DNA of 64,000 nucleotides. Source: Macrophomina tecta. Taxonomy: Eukaryota > Ascomycota > Dothideomycetes > Botryosphaeriales > Botryosphaeriaceae. Below are positions 46,211 to 56,582 of this stretch, in pieces. Under the pieces are notes generated by a model. That model did not search any database, was not told where the DNA came from, and saw only the letters and a program-made list of their open reading frames with translations. Made by a program: the position numbers and the translations under genes. How positions within the stretch are numbered: the first letter of the stretch is position 1; every line of letters starts with the position of its first letter. The DNA lies in contig JAKSGN010000035.1 of the NCBI GenBank assembly GCA_024180945.1, positions 310,001-374,000 of the forward strand, read 5' to 3'.

Positions 46211-46381
46211 ATGGAGCCTCTCGCAATGGAGCTATCTGCAGATCAAGGTAACTATAAAGAAGAACGCATGCCGGGTGTTCGACTTGCGATCCTACTGCGG
46301 CCTCTTGGGCACTCGCACATTCCCTCTACTTCCTCAATACCGCCAAACGATGGCGTTTGTGGGGAGTTGATGGATTGGTGA
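46211..46381 (+). promoter_or_regulatory. Upstream ORF in the THI5 leader
   Basis: ATG at 46211, reading MEPLAMELSADQGNYKEE and on to a stop at 46379-46381 (56 codons) if the leader is unspliced. If the intron from 46248 is removed the ORF shortens to 17 codons, ending EDVSY at 46519. Either form would be expected to reduce initiation at THI5. The ATG lies between the two candidate donors, so choice of splice site decides whether it is present. Confidence 0.6.
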
Positions 46382-46466
46382 CGAGGACCGGGGCGGTTGT
46401 GGTGGCAGAGCAGTTGATCTGAGAAATACCGGTGAACTTGATCTGGATAATACCAGCGAAAGAACA
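46355..46466 (+). ncRNA. TPP (THI-box) riboswitch aptamer
   Basis: All highly conserved TPP aptamer blocks are present in order: GGGGAG at 46361-46366, CTGAGAAATACC at 46419-46430 (pyrimidine-binding loop) and GATCTGGATAATACCAGCG at 46440-46458 (pyrophosphate-binding side). GTTT at 46355-46358 can pair with GAAC at 46462-46465 as the closing P1 stem; this outer boundary is my estimate. The P3 arm is long, as in other fungal THI genes. The switch lies about 85 bp upstream of the THI5 start, inside the leader intron. Bases 46437-46445 (CTTGATCTG) are the exact complement of the exon end at 46239-46247 next to the donor at 46248. Confidence 0.95.
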
Positions 46467-46551
46467 TGCTTCTTTGAATTCCCCTCTTCCCCTGTCCGTC
46501 AGAGGACGTTTCGTATTGACGCACACAGTTGTCACTTGATCTGCCGTCAAC

Positions 46552-47714
46552 ATGTCGACTGACAAGATCACTTTCCTGACCAACTGGTAGGAATGATGAA
46601 GTTAGTGGCCAGGGGGAGAGACATAGGCTGATAAGCTTCGCAGGCACGCCACTCCGTACCATGCCCCGCTGTACCTGGCCCAGGCCAAGGGCTACTTCAA
46701 GGACGAAGGCATCAAGGTTGCCCTCCTCGAGCCCAATGACCCAAGCGTACGATTCACAACCCGCCGCCTAACGGAGTCTTCAGTCTAAAGCGGAGAACCA
46801 TACAGGATGTCACCGAGATCATCGGCAGTGGTAAAGTCGACATGGGCTTCAAAGCCATGATCCACACGCTCGCCGCCAAAGCGCGCAACTTCCCCGTAAC
46901 CTCCATCGGCTCCTTGCTCGACGAGCCCTTCACGGGCGTTGTGTACCTCAAATCCTCCGGCATCACGCCCGACTTCCGCACGCTCAAGGGCAAGCGTATC
47001 GGCTACGTCGGCGAGTTCGGCAAGATCCAGATCGACGAGCTGACCGCGCACTACGGCATGACGCCCGCCGACTATACGGCGGTGCGCTGCGGCATGAACG
47101 TCACTAAAGCCATCATTGACGGCTCCATCGACGCTGGCATTGGCCTCGAGAACGTCCAGATGGTCGAGCTCGAGGAGTGGCTAGCCGCGCAGGGCCGCCC
47201 CCGCGACGACGTCCAGATGCTACGCATCGACGAATTGGCCGAGCTCGGCTGCTGCTGCTTCTGCTCCATCCTGTACATCGCCAACGATGGCTTCCTCGCC
47301 CAGAATCCCGACAGGGTCCGCCGCTTCCTGCGCGCCGTCAAGCGCGCGACTGATGACGTGCTGGCGCATCCGGAGCAAGCGTGGCGCGATTATGTTGATT
47401 TTAAGCCCGTCATGGGCCTGACACCCGTCAACCGCAAGATCTTCGAGCGCAGCTTCGCCTACTTCAGTCGCGACCTGCAGAACGTCGACCGCGACTGGCA
47501 GAAGGTGACACGGTACGGGAAGCGGCTGGGCGTGCTGGACGAGGCCTTCGTGCCTAACTACACCAACGCATACCTGGAGTGGGCGCTCGATGCGGACTCG
47601 GTCGATCCCGTCGGCGATCAGAAGCGCATGGTGCAGTTGCAGAAGGCTGTCGCGGCTGAGGGCGGCTTTCAGAGGTTGGATAAGGCTGTGCCGAGCGCGA
47701 CTGCGAGCGCCTAG
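46552..47714 (+). CDS. THI5: THI5/NMT1, 4-amino-5-hydroxymethyl-2-methylpyrimidine phosphate synthase
   Basis: Three exons, 46552-46586, 46644-46746 and 46806-47714, give 348 residues. It starts [21 protein letters not shown]. The enzyme is a single-turnover protein that makes the thiamine pyrimidine from its own active-site histidine and PLP. K62 and H66 ([13 protein letters not shown]) are both in place, numbered as in yeast. The iron-binding Cys cluster CCCFC is at 195-199. [17 protein letters not shown] and [11 protein letters not shown] are family signatures. The C-terminal tail after FQRLDKAV is short. Expression should fall when thiamine is plentiful, through the TPP switch in the leader. 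No other thiamine gene is in the window. Confidence 0.97.
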
Positions 47715-48639
47715 GTGTTTGTGACTGGAGGTCATCTCCCTTTTTGAGAACCTCGATATGGCAGCGATTTCTTACTTGTGAGAGGAGGGGGAGAGGGGAG
47801 ACTGGAGCTTGGTGGACGGTCTCAAAAACACTCATTTTTCTGGATGGAGAATTTCTCTAAAGGGCGGATCTGCGACGCTCTGCCTAGTTAACGAATTGAA
47901 TCTCATCGTGTGAGTTTGACTTCGTCCGCTCATTATATCCGCCGTTATCGTGTTCTGTGTGCCGAAGGTAGATATTTTACTTCCTGTGACGCCTTGGAGC
48001 ATTCTCGGGGGTCGGCCTAGACCTAGCGTATCAAATAAAAAAAAAAAAAAAAGGAAGATTAGATGTTAGAGGTCACGAATTGGACAGTGGAAAAAGCTAT
48101 CAGCGACGCTGAGCGGATAACGTTACACAGGTGCGGCCTTAATATACTTCACTTCGCGGGATACCTTCGTCATCCTTCAATGGGATGGTCTCCTGTAGCA
48201 ATTTAAGCATTGGAAGCGTCTCGCGTTCCATGGGTGAGTTTGGCATGTCCCAAATTTTGCAGGCACGATTGAGTTTTAGGCACAGGGTGCCCATCGTAGT
48301 GCGGGCCGGGCCGAATATTATGAAACCATCGGGCTTCAGCGTCAAGGAAACGAAGGTAGCAGAATGATACATGGAGAGAGGATCTTTACACGCATACGTT
48401 GCTGCTGTATGGAAAAGGAAGATGTTGCAGATAGGCTAGAATCGAAATGCCAGCGCCGAGATGCAAATAGAAACTAAGTAGCGAGGATTCGACCGGCTGT
48501 GCTACCCCTAAAGTCATCTTAAAACGAGAGCATCGCTCAGTCCTGCCTAGAGAGAGGTACAAGATACAAGAACGATATACATCCCTAGCGCTGCTGTATG
48601 TACTTACCAATTAGTGCAACTCGTGGAGCCAGCTCCAGT
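47715..48639. other. Convergent intergenic region with a small minus-strand ORF
   Basis: 925 bp between THI5 and the DUF1295 gene. A 16-nt A run lies at 48037-48052. A 77-codon minus ORF (48372-48139, MYHSATFVSLTLKPDGFIIF) has balanced amino-acid content and could be a fragment of a lost gene; no family recognised. Confidence 0.4.
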
Positions 48640-49874
48640 CTACTTCTTCTTTTGATCTACTTTTTTGTTTTGCTTTGGATGGGCTGATGCAGCAGCTGGC
48701 TTATACTTGCCGCGCAGCAAGTTGGGCAGAAACTTGCCCACCTGCTTCTGGTAGTCCTTGTACTCAGGGTACTTGCCGGCCGTGATGAGCTCTGTGAGCC
48801 AAGTACTACCCTGGAAGAGCAGCAAGTAGGACATGGCCCCGGCGAAAGTCCAGTTCATATACACTTCCGTGTCGTAGCATGCCCACTGGTAAAGCACAAC
48901 CCAGATTGCCTGCTCAGCCGCGAAGTTCGGGTGTCGCGAATATGCCCAGAGGCCGGAAGTCACGAATCCGCGGTCGAGGTCGGCACGATTACTGTTTTGA
49001 GGGACAACAGCAGTGCGGAGATATTGGTGCTTGGCGGTCTGATAGTCTGGAAAGGGGGTTAAAAATTGGCTCAGGACTGTACTTAGGCTAAGTAACTCAC
49101 TCCACTGTTGCTGGTCCGCAAACCATTCGGTAACCACAAGGGCAATGAGTAGGCGAGAGAAGAAAATATCTGCCGTTCCCATGCCTTGTCCACTAAGGTA
49201 GGAGCTCAGAAGGAGGACGTAGGTAGGAGTGGTTACGAGGAAAAGGAGAACCTGTGCTCTGATCAGATAACTGCGAGGGTGGCATTCATACAAAAACTTA
49301 CACTCTGAATTGTAGAGATGAAGGTGACGTTGAACACAAAGAAAACGGGCGCAGGGACCTTGGACTTGATTATTTCCCAACGGTAGTCTTCAGACCCGAT
49401 ATTGTATCCCCCTTTGCGCCAGTAGTTGTAGGTCAAGCGGATCTAGCCTAGTCAGTGGCCCGCAGTAAACTGTCATTGGACAGCAGCACTTACACTCCAG
49501 AGAGTACTAAATGCGAGGACATTGTCCAGCCTTTGGGTGGGAAGGCCGGCCAAGTGCGCCCAAAGTGCGAAGTGCGCATTGTAAAACGTGGGTAACAAGC
49601 TCCAGAAGCGATCCACCTGAGAATAATTTCTGTTGATTTCCGAAGCAAGAAGGAAGAGGGGGGATATAGCGAGGGAGAAAGCAAAGGCGGAGACCAGTGG
49701 GTTCGTCGCAAGGTAAAGGGCCTTCAGCTCTTCGAGACTGGTGACATGCTGGGCAACTTCTTGAGGAAGGGTCTTCAACTGCGGGATGAAAGGCTCGACG
49801 GTCTTGGACCAGTCGGCACAGTCGCTCAGGGTTTTGATTGCCGGAAGCACTGTGCTAGCGGCGACAAGAGGCAT
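48640..49874 (-). CDS. DUF1295 multi-pass membrane protein (steroid 5-alpha-reductase / methyltransferase-like)
   Basis: Four exons on the minus strand, 49874-49494, 49442-49302, 49251-49101 and 49046-48640, give 359 residues. Several membrane helices are visible: NPLVSAFAFSLAISPLFLLA, SVLLFLVTTPTYVLLLSSYL, FFSRLLIALVVTEWFADQ and a C-terminal pair. The DUF1295 core is present: SQVDRFWSLLPTFYNAHFA, RLTYNYWRKGGYNIGSEDYRW, then FVTSGLWAYSRHPNFAAEQAIW and GKYPEYKDYQKQVGKFLP. The family shares a fold with steroid 5-alpha reductases and isoprenylcysteine methyltransferases. In fungi its substrate is not established. The tail is Lys-rich (KKVDQKKK), fitting an ER protein. It is divergent from TOP3 with 265 bp between starts. 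Confidence 0.87.
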
Positions 49875-50139
49875 GGTGAACGGTGTGCAAGCGGGAGGAT
49901 TGCGGAGGAGATGGAGGTGAAAGTCGCGCTGTTTGTGAATTGGAGTGAAAGGACGTCACCATCGACCGAGATTGTGGATCAGCAACAGGGAGCAGGCGCT
50001 AGTGCGGTGGCCCCCGCGTCAAAGCTCCGTCGCAGCTGCTAGACGCTGGAAAAAACCACCAACGCGCCCACGCGCCTTGCTGCCCGTCTGCAAACGCCCA
50101 ACCACCCGCCGACGACCTCATGGACTTGCGCAGGACATC
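49875..50139. promoter_or_regulatory. Short divergent promoter, DUF1295 gene / TOP3
   Basis: 265 bp hold both promoters. No TATA box seen. Confidence 0.45.
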
Positions 50140-52398
50140 ATGGGGAAGATCCTGTGTGTGGCTGAGAAGCCCTCGATAGCTAAGGCTGTCGCTGAGCACC
50201 TCTCCGGCAGGCAGATGGACACCGTAGGTCTCGTGCCAGGCTCCAGCGGTCTTTTGCTAACTGGATTTTTTCCAGCGTCGAGTCCGAGGTACACAGTTTA
50301 TCAGCAACTACACCTTCACCTACAACTTTGGCCATCGCTGGGGCAATTGTAGCGTCGTCTTCACTGCTGTCGCTGGCCATCTGACCTCCCAAGACTTTGC
50401 CTCCCAGTACCGTTACTGGAACTCGTGCCGCCCTCAAGAGCTCTTCGAAGCACCAATCCAGACCTTTGTCGCCGATGATAAGAAAGGGATCGCGCAGAAC
50501 ATTCAAGCCTTGGCAAGGGATTGTGACGGATTGTTCATCTGGACCGATTGTGATCGTGAAGGCGAACACATCGGGACTGAGATTCGCGAATGGGCACGCA
50601 AGGGCAAGAGGGACATTGAGGTGAAGCGTGCGAGGTTCAGCAACATTGAACGAGCACATGTCATCAATGCTGCCCGCAACCCTGTTGACATCGACGAGAG
50701 AGCTGCAAATGCTGTGGCTGCGCGCATTGAGCTCGATCTCCGTATTGGAGCAGCGTTCACGCGCATGCAGACCCAGACTCTAGGGGCAATGATCCAACGT
50801 GAGGGTGTCATCAGCTATGGTTCTTGCCAGTTCCCTACACTGGGCTTTGTTGTCGACCGTTACTTCCGTGTGAAGAACTTCGTGCCGGAGCCTTTCTGGA
50901 ACATCAAAGTCATGCATGTCAAGGAAGACATCAAGGTTAACTTCACCTGGAAACGAGGTCATCTTTTCGACCGCATGGCTGTGACCATTCTCTTTGAGCG
51001 CTGCCTGGCTGCCCGAACAGCTAAAGTTGCCAAGATGCAGAAAAAACCTACCAGCAAATGGAGACCGCTCCCCTTGACTACGGTCGAGCTTCAGAAGATG
51101 GGCAGTCGCTATCTTCGCATGGACAGTCAGGCAGTCATGAAGGCCGCCGAAAAGCTTTATCAAAACGGCTGGATAAGCTATCCCCGCACGGAGACCGACC
51201 AGTTCGACAAAGGCATGGATCTTAGGAGGATCATCGAAAAGCAACACCAATCAAGAGACTGGGGAACGTACGCACAAAGTCTGACGGGAGGTGGCTTCCG
51301 CCAGCCCCGAAATGGCCGCCACAACGACCAAGCCCATCCTCCCATTCATCCGGTCAACTTCGTCGAGAAGTCAGCCATCCAAAACGAACAGGAACGACGC
51401 GTTTACGAATTCGTTGTCCGTCGATTCTTAGCTTGCTGCTCGGAAGACGCTAAGGGCGAGGCGACAGACGTTGAGATCTTTTACGGAAGCGAGACGTTCC
51501 GCACACACGGGTTGAAGGTGCTCGAGCGCAACTATCTCGATGTTTATCCTTACGATAAATGGGAAAGCAGCCAGCAACTCCCGACCTTCGCCGTAGGCGA
51601 GGTCTTCGAACCCACCGAGGCCAACATGGGCGAAGGCAAGACAAGCCCACCTGGATACCTGACGGAGCCCGAACTGATCTCGCTGATGGACGCGAACGGC
51701 ATCGGCACGGATGCCACCATGGCCGAGCACATCGTCAAAATCAAGGAGCGCGAATATGTCATGACTCGACCCCGGAGCGGTGGACAAGGTGATGCCGGCG
51801 GTGAAGGCATGGAAGACGGTGCGCCAGGTGGCCGGGGCGGGAGAGGGGCCAGAAGGGGTAGGGGAAGGGGTCGTGGTGGAAGAGGGGTTAGCAATGCAGC
51901 AGCGCGCGGTGGCGGAAGCAGTGGCGTGGAGGAGTTCATTCCGACGACGCTGGGAGTGGCATTGGTGACAGGCTACGACGACGTTGGGTTTGAAACGAGC
52001 TTGAGCAAGCCGTTCTTGCGCAAACAGGTGCGTCAATTCCTCCCCATGCTTGCCGTTGAATTTTGGAATTTGGTCGCGATTTGTGGGATCCCTAAAACTA
52101 ACGCCAAGCGGGGCCACATAACAGATGGAGCAGCAGATGCGCGCCATTTGCGCCGGGACCACGACCAAGAACGACGTCGTTCATCAGAGCCTAGAGCAGT
52201 ATCGCGAGGTGTATGTGCGTACGACGGCACAGATCCACCATCTACAGAACGTGAGTCCCGCAGTTGTTGAGCACGGCGACACGTGTGCGCTCTCCGGGCT
52301 CTCGATGCTTGATTTGTTCCGCGAAAGTGCGTCAGGCCACAGCAGACTAACTCTACGCGCGGCAGGCGGTGCGGAAATACTGTCTCCAGCAGCAGTGA
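50140..52398 (+). CDS. TOP3: DNA topoisomerase III (type IA)
   Basis: Four exons, 50140-50223, 50276-52027, 52125-52250 and 52366-52398, give 664 residues (yeast 656). The Toprim domain opens with MGKILCVAEKPSIAKAVAEH and has acidic DCDREGEHIGTEI. Next comes RFSNIERAHVINAARNP, then the gate region with the active-site Tyr at residue 330 (GWISYPRTETDQF). The motif HPPIHPVNF and GIGTDATMAEHIVKIKEREY complete the core. After residue 540 there is a Gly-Arg-rich insert (GGRGGRGARRGRGRGRG), then a last helix and the end AVRKYCLQQQ. The long zinc-finger C terminus of animal enzymes is absent, as in yeasts. It works with the RecQ helicase Sgs1 and Rmi1 to dissolve double Holliday junctions. Confidence 0.96.
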
Positions 52399-53458
52399 CG
52401 AAGGCGGCTTCACGGAGGATTGCGAGGAGGGGCACGTGGAGCAGTGGTTGCTTTTTATCGCGCAGCGGCGGCCTTTTGTGGGCACTATCGCGCTGCACGC
52501 CTTGGCGCTCGGGCAGGCTCGGTGGGTGCGGGGAACGCAGGCATGGTGTTTGGGCGCGTTGACACGGCTGCGAATCCACTTTCCGAGCTTTGCCGTGGGA
52601 GCGTGCTCGCGTTGGTGGATCCTCCGTCGCGCTCCGCATCTGCACGCCGCGAGAGTGGGATGTGGGATAATGGGGATGCCGGCTGCGCGTGACGTCTGGC
52701 TTGCGACTGCGCTGTGGCAGGGCGGCCAACCCGGCGTTGGTTGAGGCGCGATCGCGGCGGCGAGTCGACTTTGCGGGCAGCAGTGCAGGGTCTGCGACGG
52801 CGCGTCCCTGGCTGTTGAGGCAAGCGCAGTCGCGAACATTCGGCGGGAGAGTTGCAGCTAATCCAGCTAATCCAGCCATACCGCCCGTAATCTGCGTCCG
52901 CCGTCTTGGTCATTTATCACTGATCGCGCCGCCAATCAGAAGCCGCGATCGAGCCAGTGTTTCTTCCTTTGGCGCAACCTGGGAGGCCCGCCTGATCCGT
53001 GCTACAGCAGAGGTAACAACCAAGGCACCGCCCAGGTCGCGCCCGTCCAGCAACCTTCCAGACCTCAACAGCGCACCCACAACGACAACACGCCAGATCC
53101 GCTTGCCCGCAATACCGAAGCCATTAAACTGCGACAGTCTGCGACCGACGCTCTCAGCTTCCTTCTTTGCGGCTCAGCTCCTGTCAGCAAGCAGCCACGC
53201 CGCCAGCCGACACACAACGCGCCTCCGCATCCGGCCGACGCAGCTCTCCCCAACTGCCTCGCCGTCTTCATCCACGCGCCGCTTCTCCGTCGCATACTTT
53301 TGACCAGCCTTATTCGCGTTTCTGCAGCGTGACACATACGTTAGTACCCCTTTGTCGGCACAAAGAACCCGCCGCGTCCCCTGTTGCCTCTTCTGACCAC
53401 CCGCTGACTCATGCTCCTGCACATATAGAAGCGACAACCCACCGCGCAACCTCCGAAC
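52399..53458. other. Intergenic, STB3 upstream region
   Basis: 1.06 kb between tandem genes. ORFs on both strands are Arg/Ala/Ser-rich and unlike proteins. Pyrimidine-rich DNA from about 53200 is the likely STB3 leader. Confidence 0.45.
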
Positions 53459-54733
53459 ATGGCTTCCACCGCACCGAGCAAGCCCATTTCTCCCTTTGCC
53501 AAGGCCTTCTCCTCCCACTCCTCCTCCGTCGAGATCCCCAAGCCGCAAGACCCTACCACGGGTAACCACCGAGCCGCCATGCTGCCGACGCCTCCGAACT
53601 CCATCTCGCCGACTCTCCCTCCGCAGCACAAACTGCACTCCGCCCCCGCCCCAAATACCTCCTACAATACTCAGAATGACTCCGACGTCGACCTTCTCGA
53701 CGCAGACCAGTCGGCGGCTCCAGCGCCACTGTCCAGTGCCGCGCTGTCCGGCCTTGAAGCTATCGACACCATTACTCCGGCCATGCTTGCCAAGAACCAC
53801 CTTCCGGACATTTTGCTGAGCAATGGACCGGTGGCTATCCGCCATGTTCTTATGAATCTGGCGCAGTCCGTACCCGGCTTCTCACGTATACCACAAGCTA
53901 GAGCGCGCCGACTGGTTGTTGCCGCGCTGGAAAGCCGAACGATTGGTAGCAGCGCTGTGAAAGACGGGGAAGTCGTGTTTGAGAAGGTTGGCTGGGGCCG
54001 CTGGGATGCGTACATCATGGGCCAACCTCGCCCCGAGCGCAATACGGGCCACGGCATTCCGGTCGGCGGGATGCGGCAATCCGCCTTTTCGCCGCCAGCC
54101 AGCGTACCGGATAGCTACGCCATGTCCGCAGACGGACTTCAGATTCCTCGCGGGTATGATCGCGCCAGCTTTACGCATCATGGGCACTCTGGTCGCCGTC
54201 AGGATCTGTACTCGGGCAGTTGGGCCGCCAGCTCCGCCATCAGTGGGCATGACGCGTCGGACTATGACGTCGATATGAACATGGCCGAGCACGAGGCCGA
54301 CAAGATGTCCATGGATGGCGACGACGCCGGCTATGACTCACCACCGGCACCCGAAGCCATGGAGGACGACATTGATCTCGATGAGGAAGACGAAGCGACG
54401 GATGAGGAAGACTGGGCCGGTATTGGCGCGCAGGTCTTGCGCCAAGGCAGCATGGGCGGTTTCGGCGGCGGCTTGGGCAGAGGTGGCGTCATGAGAGACT
54501 ATAACCGACTCTCTCGGAATACCACTGTTCGGGCCAAGCTCTCGCCACAGCCACGCAGCTTCTCTCAGACGTACGCAAATGCCAGGGGTAGCCCTCGAGG
54601 CGTTTCCGCAAGCTATCAAGAGCGCCCAACGCCTGGTTCCGGTGTCGCCCCTGCTGGCTGGACGACTATGGCTCAGCAGAACCCGCAGGAGAGAGAGGCT
54701 ATTGAGGCGTTGCTGAAGATGGGTTCGATGTAA
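53459..54733 (+). CDS. STB3: Sin3-binding protein Stb3
   Basis: One exon, 424 residues. The N-terminal third includes LPTPPNSISPTLPP. The conserved Stb3 domain is at about residues 100-185: AIDTITPAMLAKNHLPDILL, GPVAIRHVLMNLAQSVPGFS, RIPQARARRLVVAALESR, then VVFEKVGWGRWDAY. The C-terminal half is disordered, with an acidic block (EDDIDLDEEDEATDEEDW), Gly-rich repeats and EREAIEALLKMGSM at the end. In yeast Stb3 binds the ribosomal RNA processing element upstream of ribosome-biogenesis genes and recruits the Sin3/Rpd3 deacetylase when TORC1 is off. Yeast-like function here is inferred from the domain. Confidence 0.88.
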   Translation: MASTAPSKPISPFAKAFSSHSSSVEIPKPQDPTTGNHRAAMLPTPPNSISPTLPPQHKLHSAPAPNTSYNTQNDSDVDLLDADQSAAPAPLSSAALSGLEAIDTITPAMLAKNHLPDILLSNGPVAIRHVLMNLAQSVPGFSRIPQARARRLVVAALESRTIGSSAVKDGEVVFEKVGWGRWDAYIMGQPRPERNTGHGIPVGGMRQSAFSPPASVPDSYAMSADGLQIPRGYDRASFTHHGHSGRRQDLYSGSWAASSAISGHDASDYDVDMNMAEHEADKMSMDGDDAGYDSPPAPEAMEDDIDLDEEDEATDEEDWAGIGAQVLRQGSMGGFGGGLGRGGVMRDYNRLSRNTTVRAKLSPQPRSFSQTYANARGSPRGVSASYQERPTPGSGVAPAGWTTMAQQNPQEREAIEALLKMGSM

Positions 54734-55927
54734 AACTTGACATCGTCAAGTATCCGAAGCTTCGCAATGGTCCTGTTGACCACTCACCGGCTTCTTTCAA
54801 TCTTATTTTGACGGGCCGAAATCCACCTTACGTCGGCGTATCAGACTCTCCCCTCGTCAAACAGTACGACCCTCACATTACAGTTTTTACGACTTTTAAC
54901 AATCCTCTTTTAACTTGGCGTTGTTATTGGGTCATGAGGCCATGCCGGGTCTCTTTGAATTACTCGTGCCGCCTCCCCCTTTATTTTGGTCATGCAGTTT
55001 CACATTGGCGGTGCCGAACCCCCAATCCTATCTGGTCAAGCGCTGACAGTAGGAGGACATTCTGTCTTTGGTTTGTTGCATCAGAATGACTACCCGAGGC
55101 ATCTTGGGATATTATTTCACGGGTTCATGATTGAAACAGCAGGGTTCCGTGGAGAATTTTACTAGTTTGTTTTGTTTTTTCCCTAAGGGATCATTATACC
55201 CCTTATGTCGGCTGAGGAAGAGGAGGATAATCGGATCATCTGTTTTGGATTTCTGTATTGCGGAACCTCTACACTCAAAATGAGGAAGGACATCGAGCAT
55301 GAATCATTCAACAACAAAGCTCGATGGCCAATCGGTATCGTCTAGAACGAATAGCAGACGATACGCAGATATGTTTTTTTTTTTTCTTCGGTATTTCTCA
55401 TCTCAAGTATAGACGGAGGAATCATCACGGATATGTCTTCTTACAAAGAGGAGAGCAAAGAAGAAGTGGACATTTTGCAAGGTGCCTACAAGAAAACCCC
55501 TCTGCCGGCTGGAACGCAAATCATGGCAGGGGGGTACTTTTTTTCTTTAACAGCGAAATAGTCTAGCTTAGATGGAAACATCGTTCGCTGTGTGGCTTTT
55601 GCTTCTGTTTCAATTTTTCTAGCCTGAAGGGAAGAAGTGCGCTTGGCCTTTGCTGGCACGGCGTGAAAGGAGATGACAGTAAAGCAATAGCAGCTGTTGG
55701 GCGCGCAGCGCTGGAATGCGTGCGTGGCCGACGAGGCTTTCCCACCTCTCACTCTCGGTGTGATTCTCTTACATTTGGAACTTTGATGTGTGCGTGCGTG
55801 CATATGTGTGTCTCGTTAAGGTCTTTGTTTGCCCGAGTGCGGTGGGCTACATTTCTGGCCTTAGCGGGCAGAAATGTTTGTAGACAAAGAGAAGACATGG
55901 CACGCGGATGACTAAATTTCGCGCACC
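54734..55927. other. Intergenic, no supported gene
   Basis: STB3 3' flank and about 1 kb of mixed DNA with short T runs (55376-55385). No gene seen. Confidence 0.45.
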
Positions 55928-56118
55928 AAGCGAGCAAAGGCCGCTGTATCAGAGCCTACTCCTTCCTGTAAGGAGTAGAAGCACCCATCCAGATATAAAT
56001 GTCCAGAGACAATATAAGTATTCACTTTTGAATGATTGTTAATTCTCACGTATTTTTTTTTTTTTTTTGTTTTTCTTGTGGCGTTTTTGATAGTGCGCAG
56101 AATCTCGTCATCTGCATG
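55928..56118 (-). repeat. Dispersed decayed element, copy 2
   Basis: About 191 bp, homologous to 3533-3737 in the same orientation. It lies inside a minus-strand frame open from 56415 to 55912 (167 codons) in which the peptide blocks HADDEILRTIK and GHLYLDGCFYSLQEG stay in one frame, unlike copy 1. That frame also reads through two A/T homopolymers (56053-56068 and 56263-56278, coding Lys and Phe runs), so it is probably not an intact gene. A local 9-bp perfect hairpin (55956-55964 with 55970-55978) lies where copy 1 has the left arm of its inverted repeat. Confidence 0.6.
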
Positions 56119-56582
56119 AGGGGATGGTAGACAAAGAGGAGAGTGGTACATACAATGATGGCTAGGTCGAGTTGTGGAATGCGAGGGCTTGCTAGGGGAC
56201 AAGATCTGGATTTGTGGAAATGCATCTGGTGGCCTAGGTTGGACCTTACCTATTTCGGAACCAAAAAAAAAAAAAAAATTGGTGCGTGTGTCACTTGTGA
56301 TCGGCATGCGGCTACCTTCTGCGAGAGGGTTGGGCGGATGTTGTACGTGATGTTCTAAGTCAGGATCTCTTCCAGAGGAAACGAGCCAGACGTCACCCAA
56401 GCATATAGTTGCCAAACGCCTGTCTGTTGCCGCAAAGCGCTAATGTATTCTGTAAACGAACAGGATTGGGTTTCCGAAATTTAGAAGAGATGTTGTAGAC
56501 GCATATGCTCCTTATTCTGCACGACTTCGCTCACCTGACTCCACCGTCCGCCTCCGCCTCGTGCTCCTTCTCCTTCCCGCAG
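56119..56582. other. Intergenic flank of the TPR gene
   Basis: Upstream continuation of the decayed minus frame, followed by the 3' flank of the TPR gene. Includes an A run at 56263-56278. No further gene seen. Confidence 0.4.

Larger units (their letters stand above)
46101..46502 (+). promoter_or_regulatory. Alternatively spliced 5'-leader intron of THI5
   Basis: Two donors can be seen upstream of the aptamer: GTAAGA at 46101 and GTAACT at 46248. The shared acceptor is probably the AG at 46501-46502, after a pyrimidine-rich tract (CCCCTCTTCCCCTGTCCGTC). Splicing 46101-46502 removes the upstream ATG at 46211 and gives a clean leader. Splicing 46248-46502 keeps it and creates a 17-codon ORF ending at 46519, 32 bp before the THI5 ATG. 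Both introns contain the whole TPP aptamer. Splice forms are predicted from sequence only. Confidence 0.7.
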
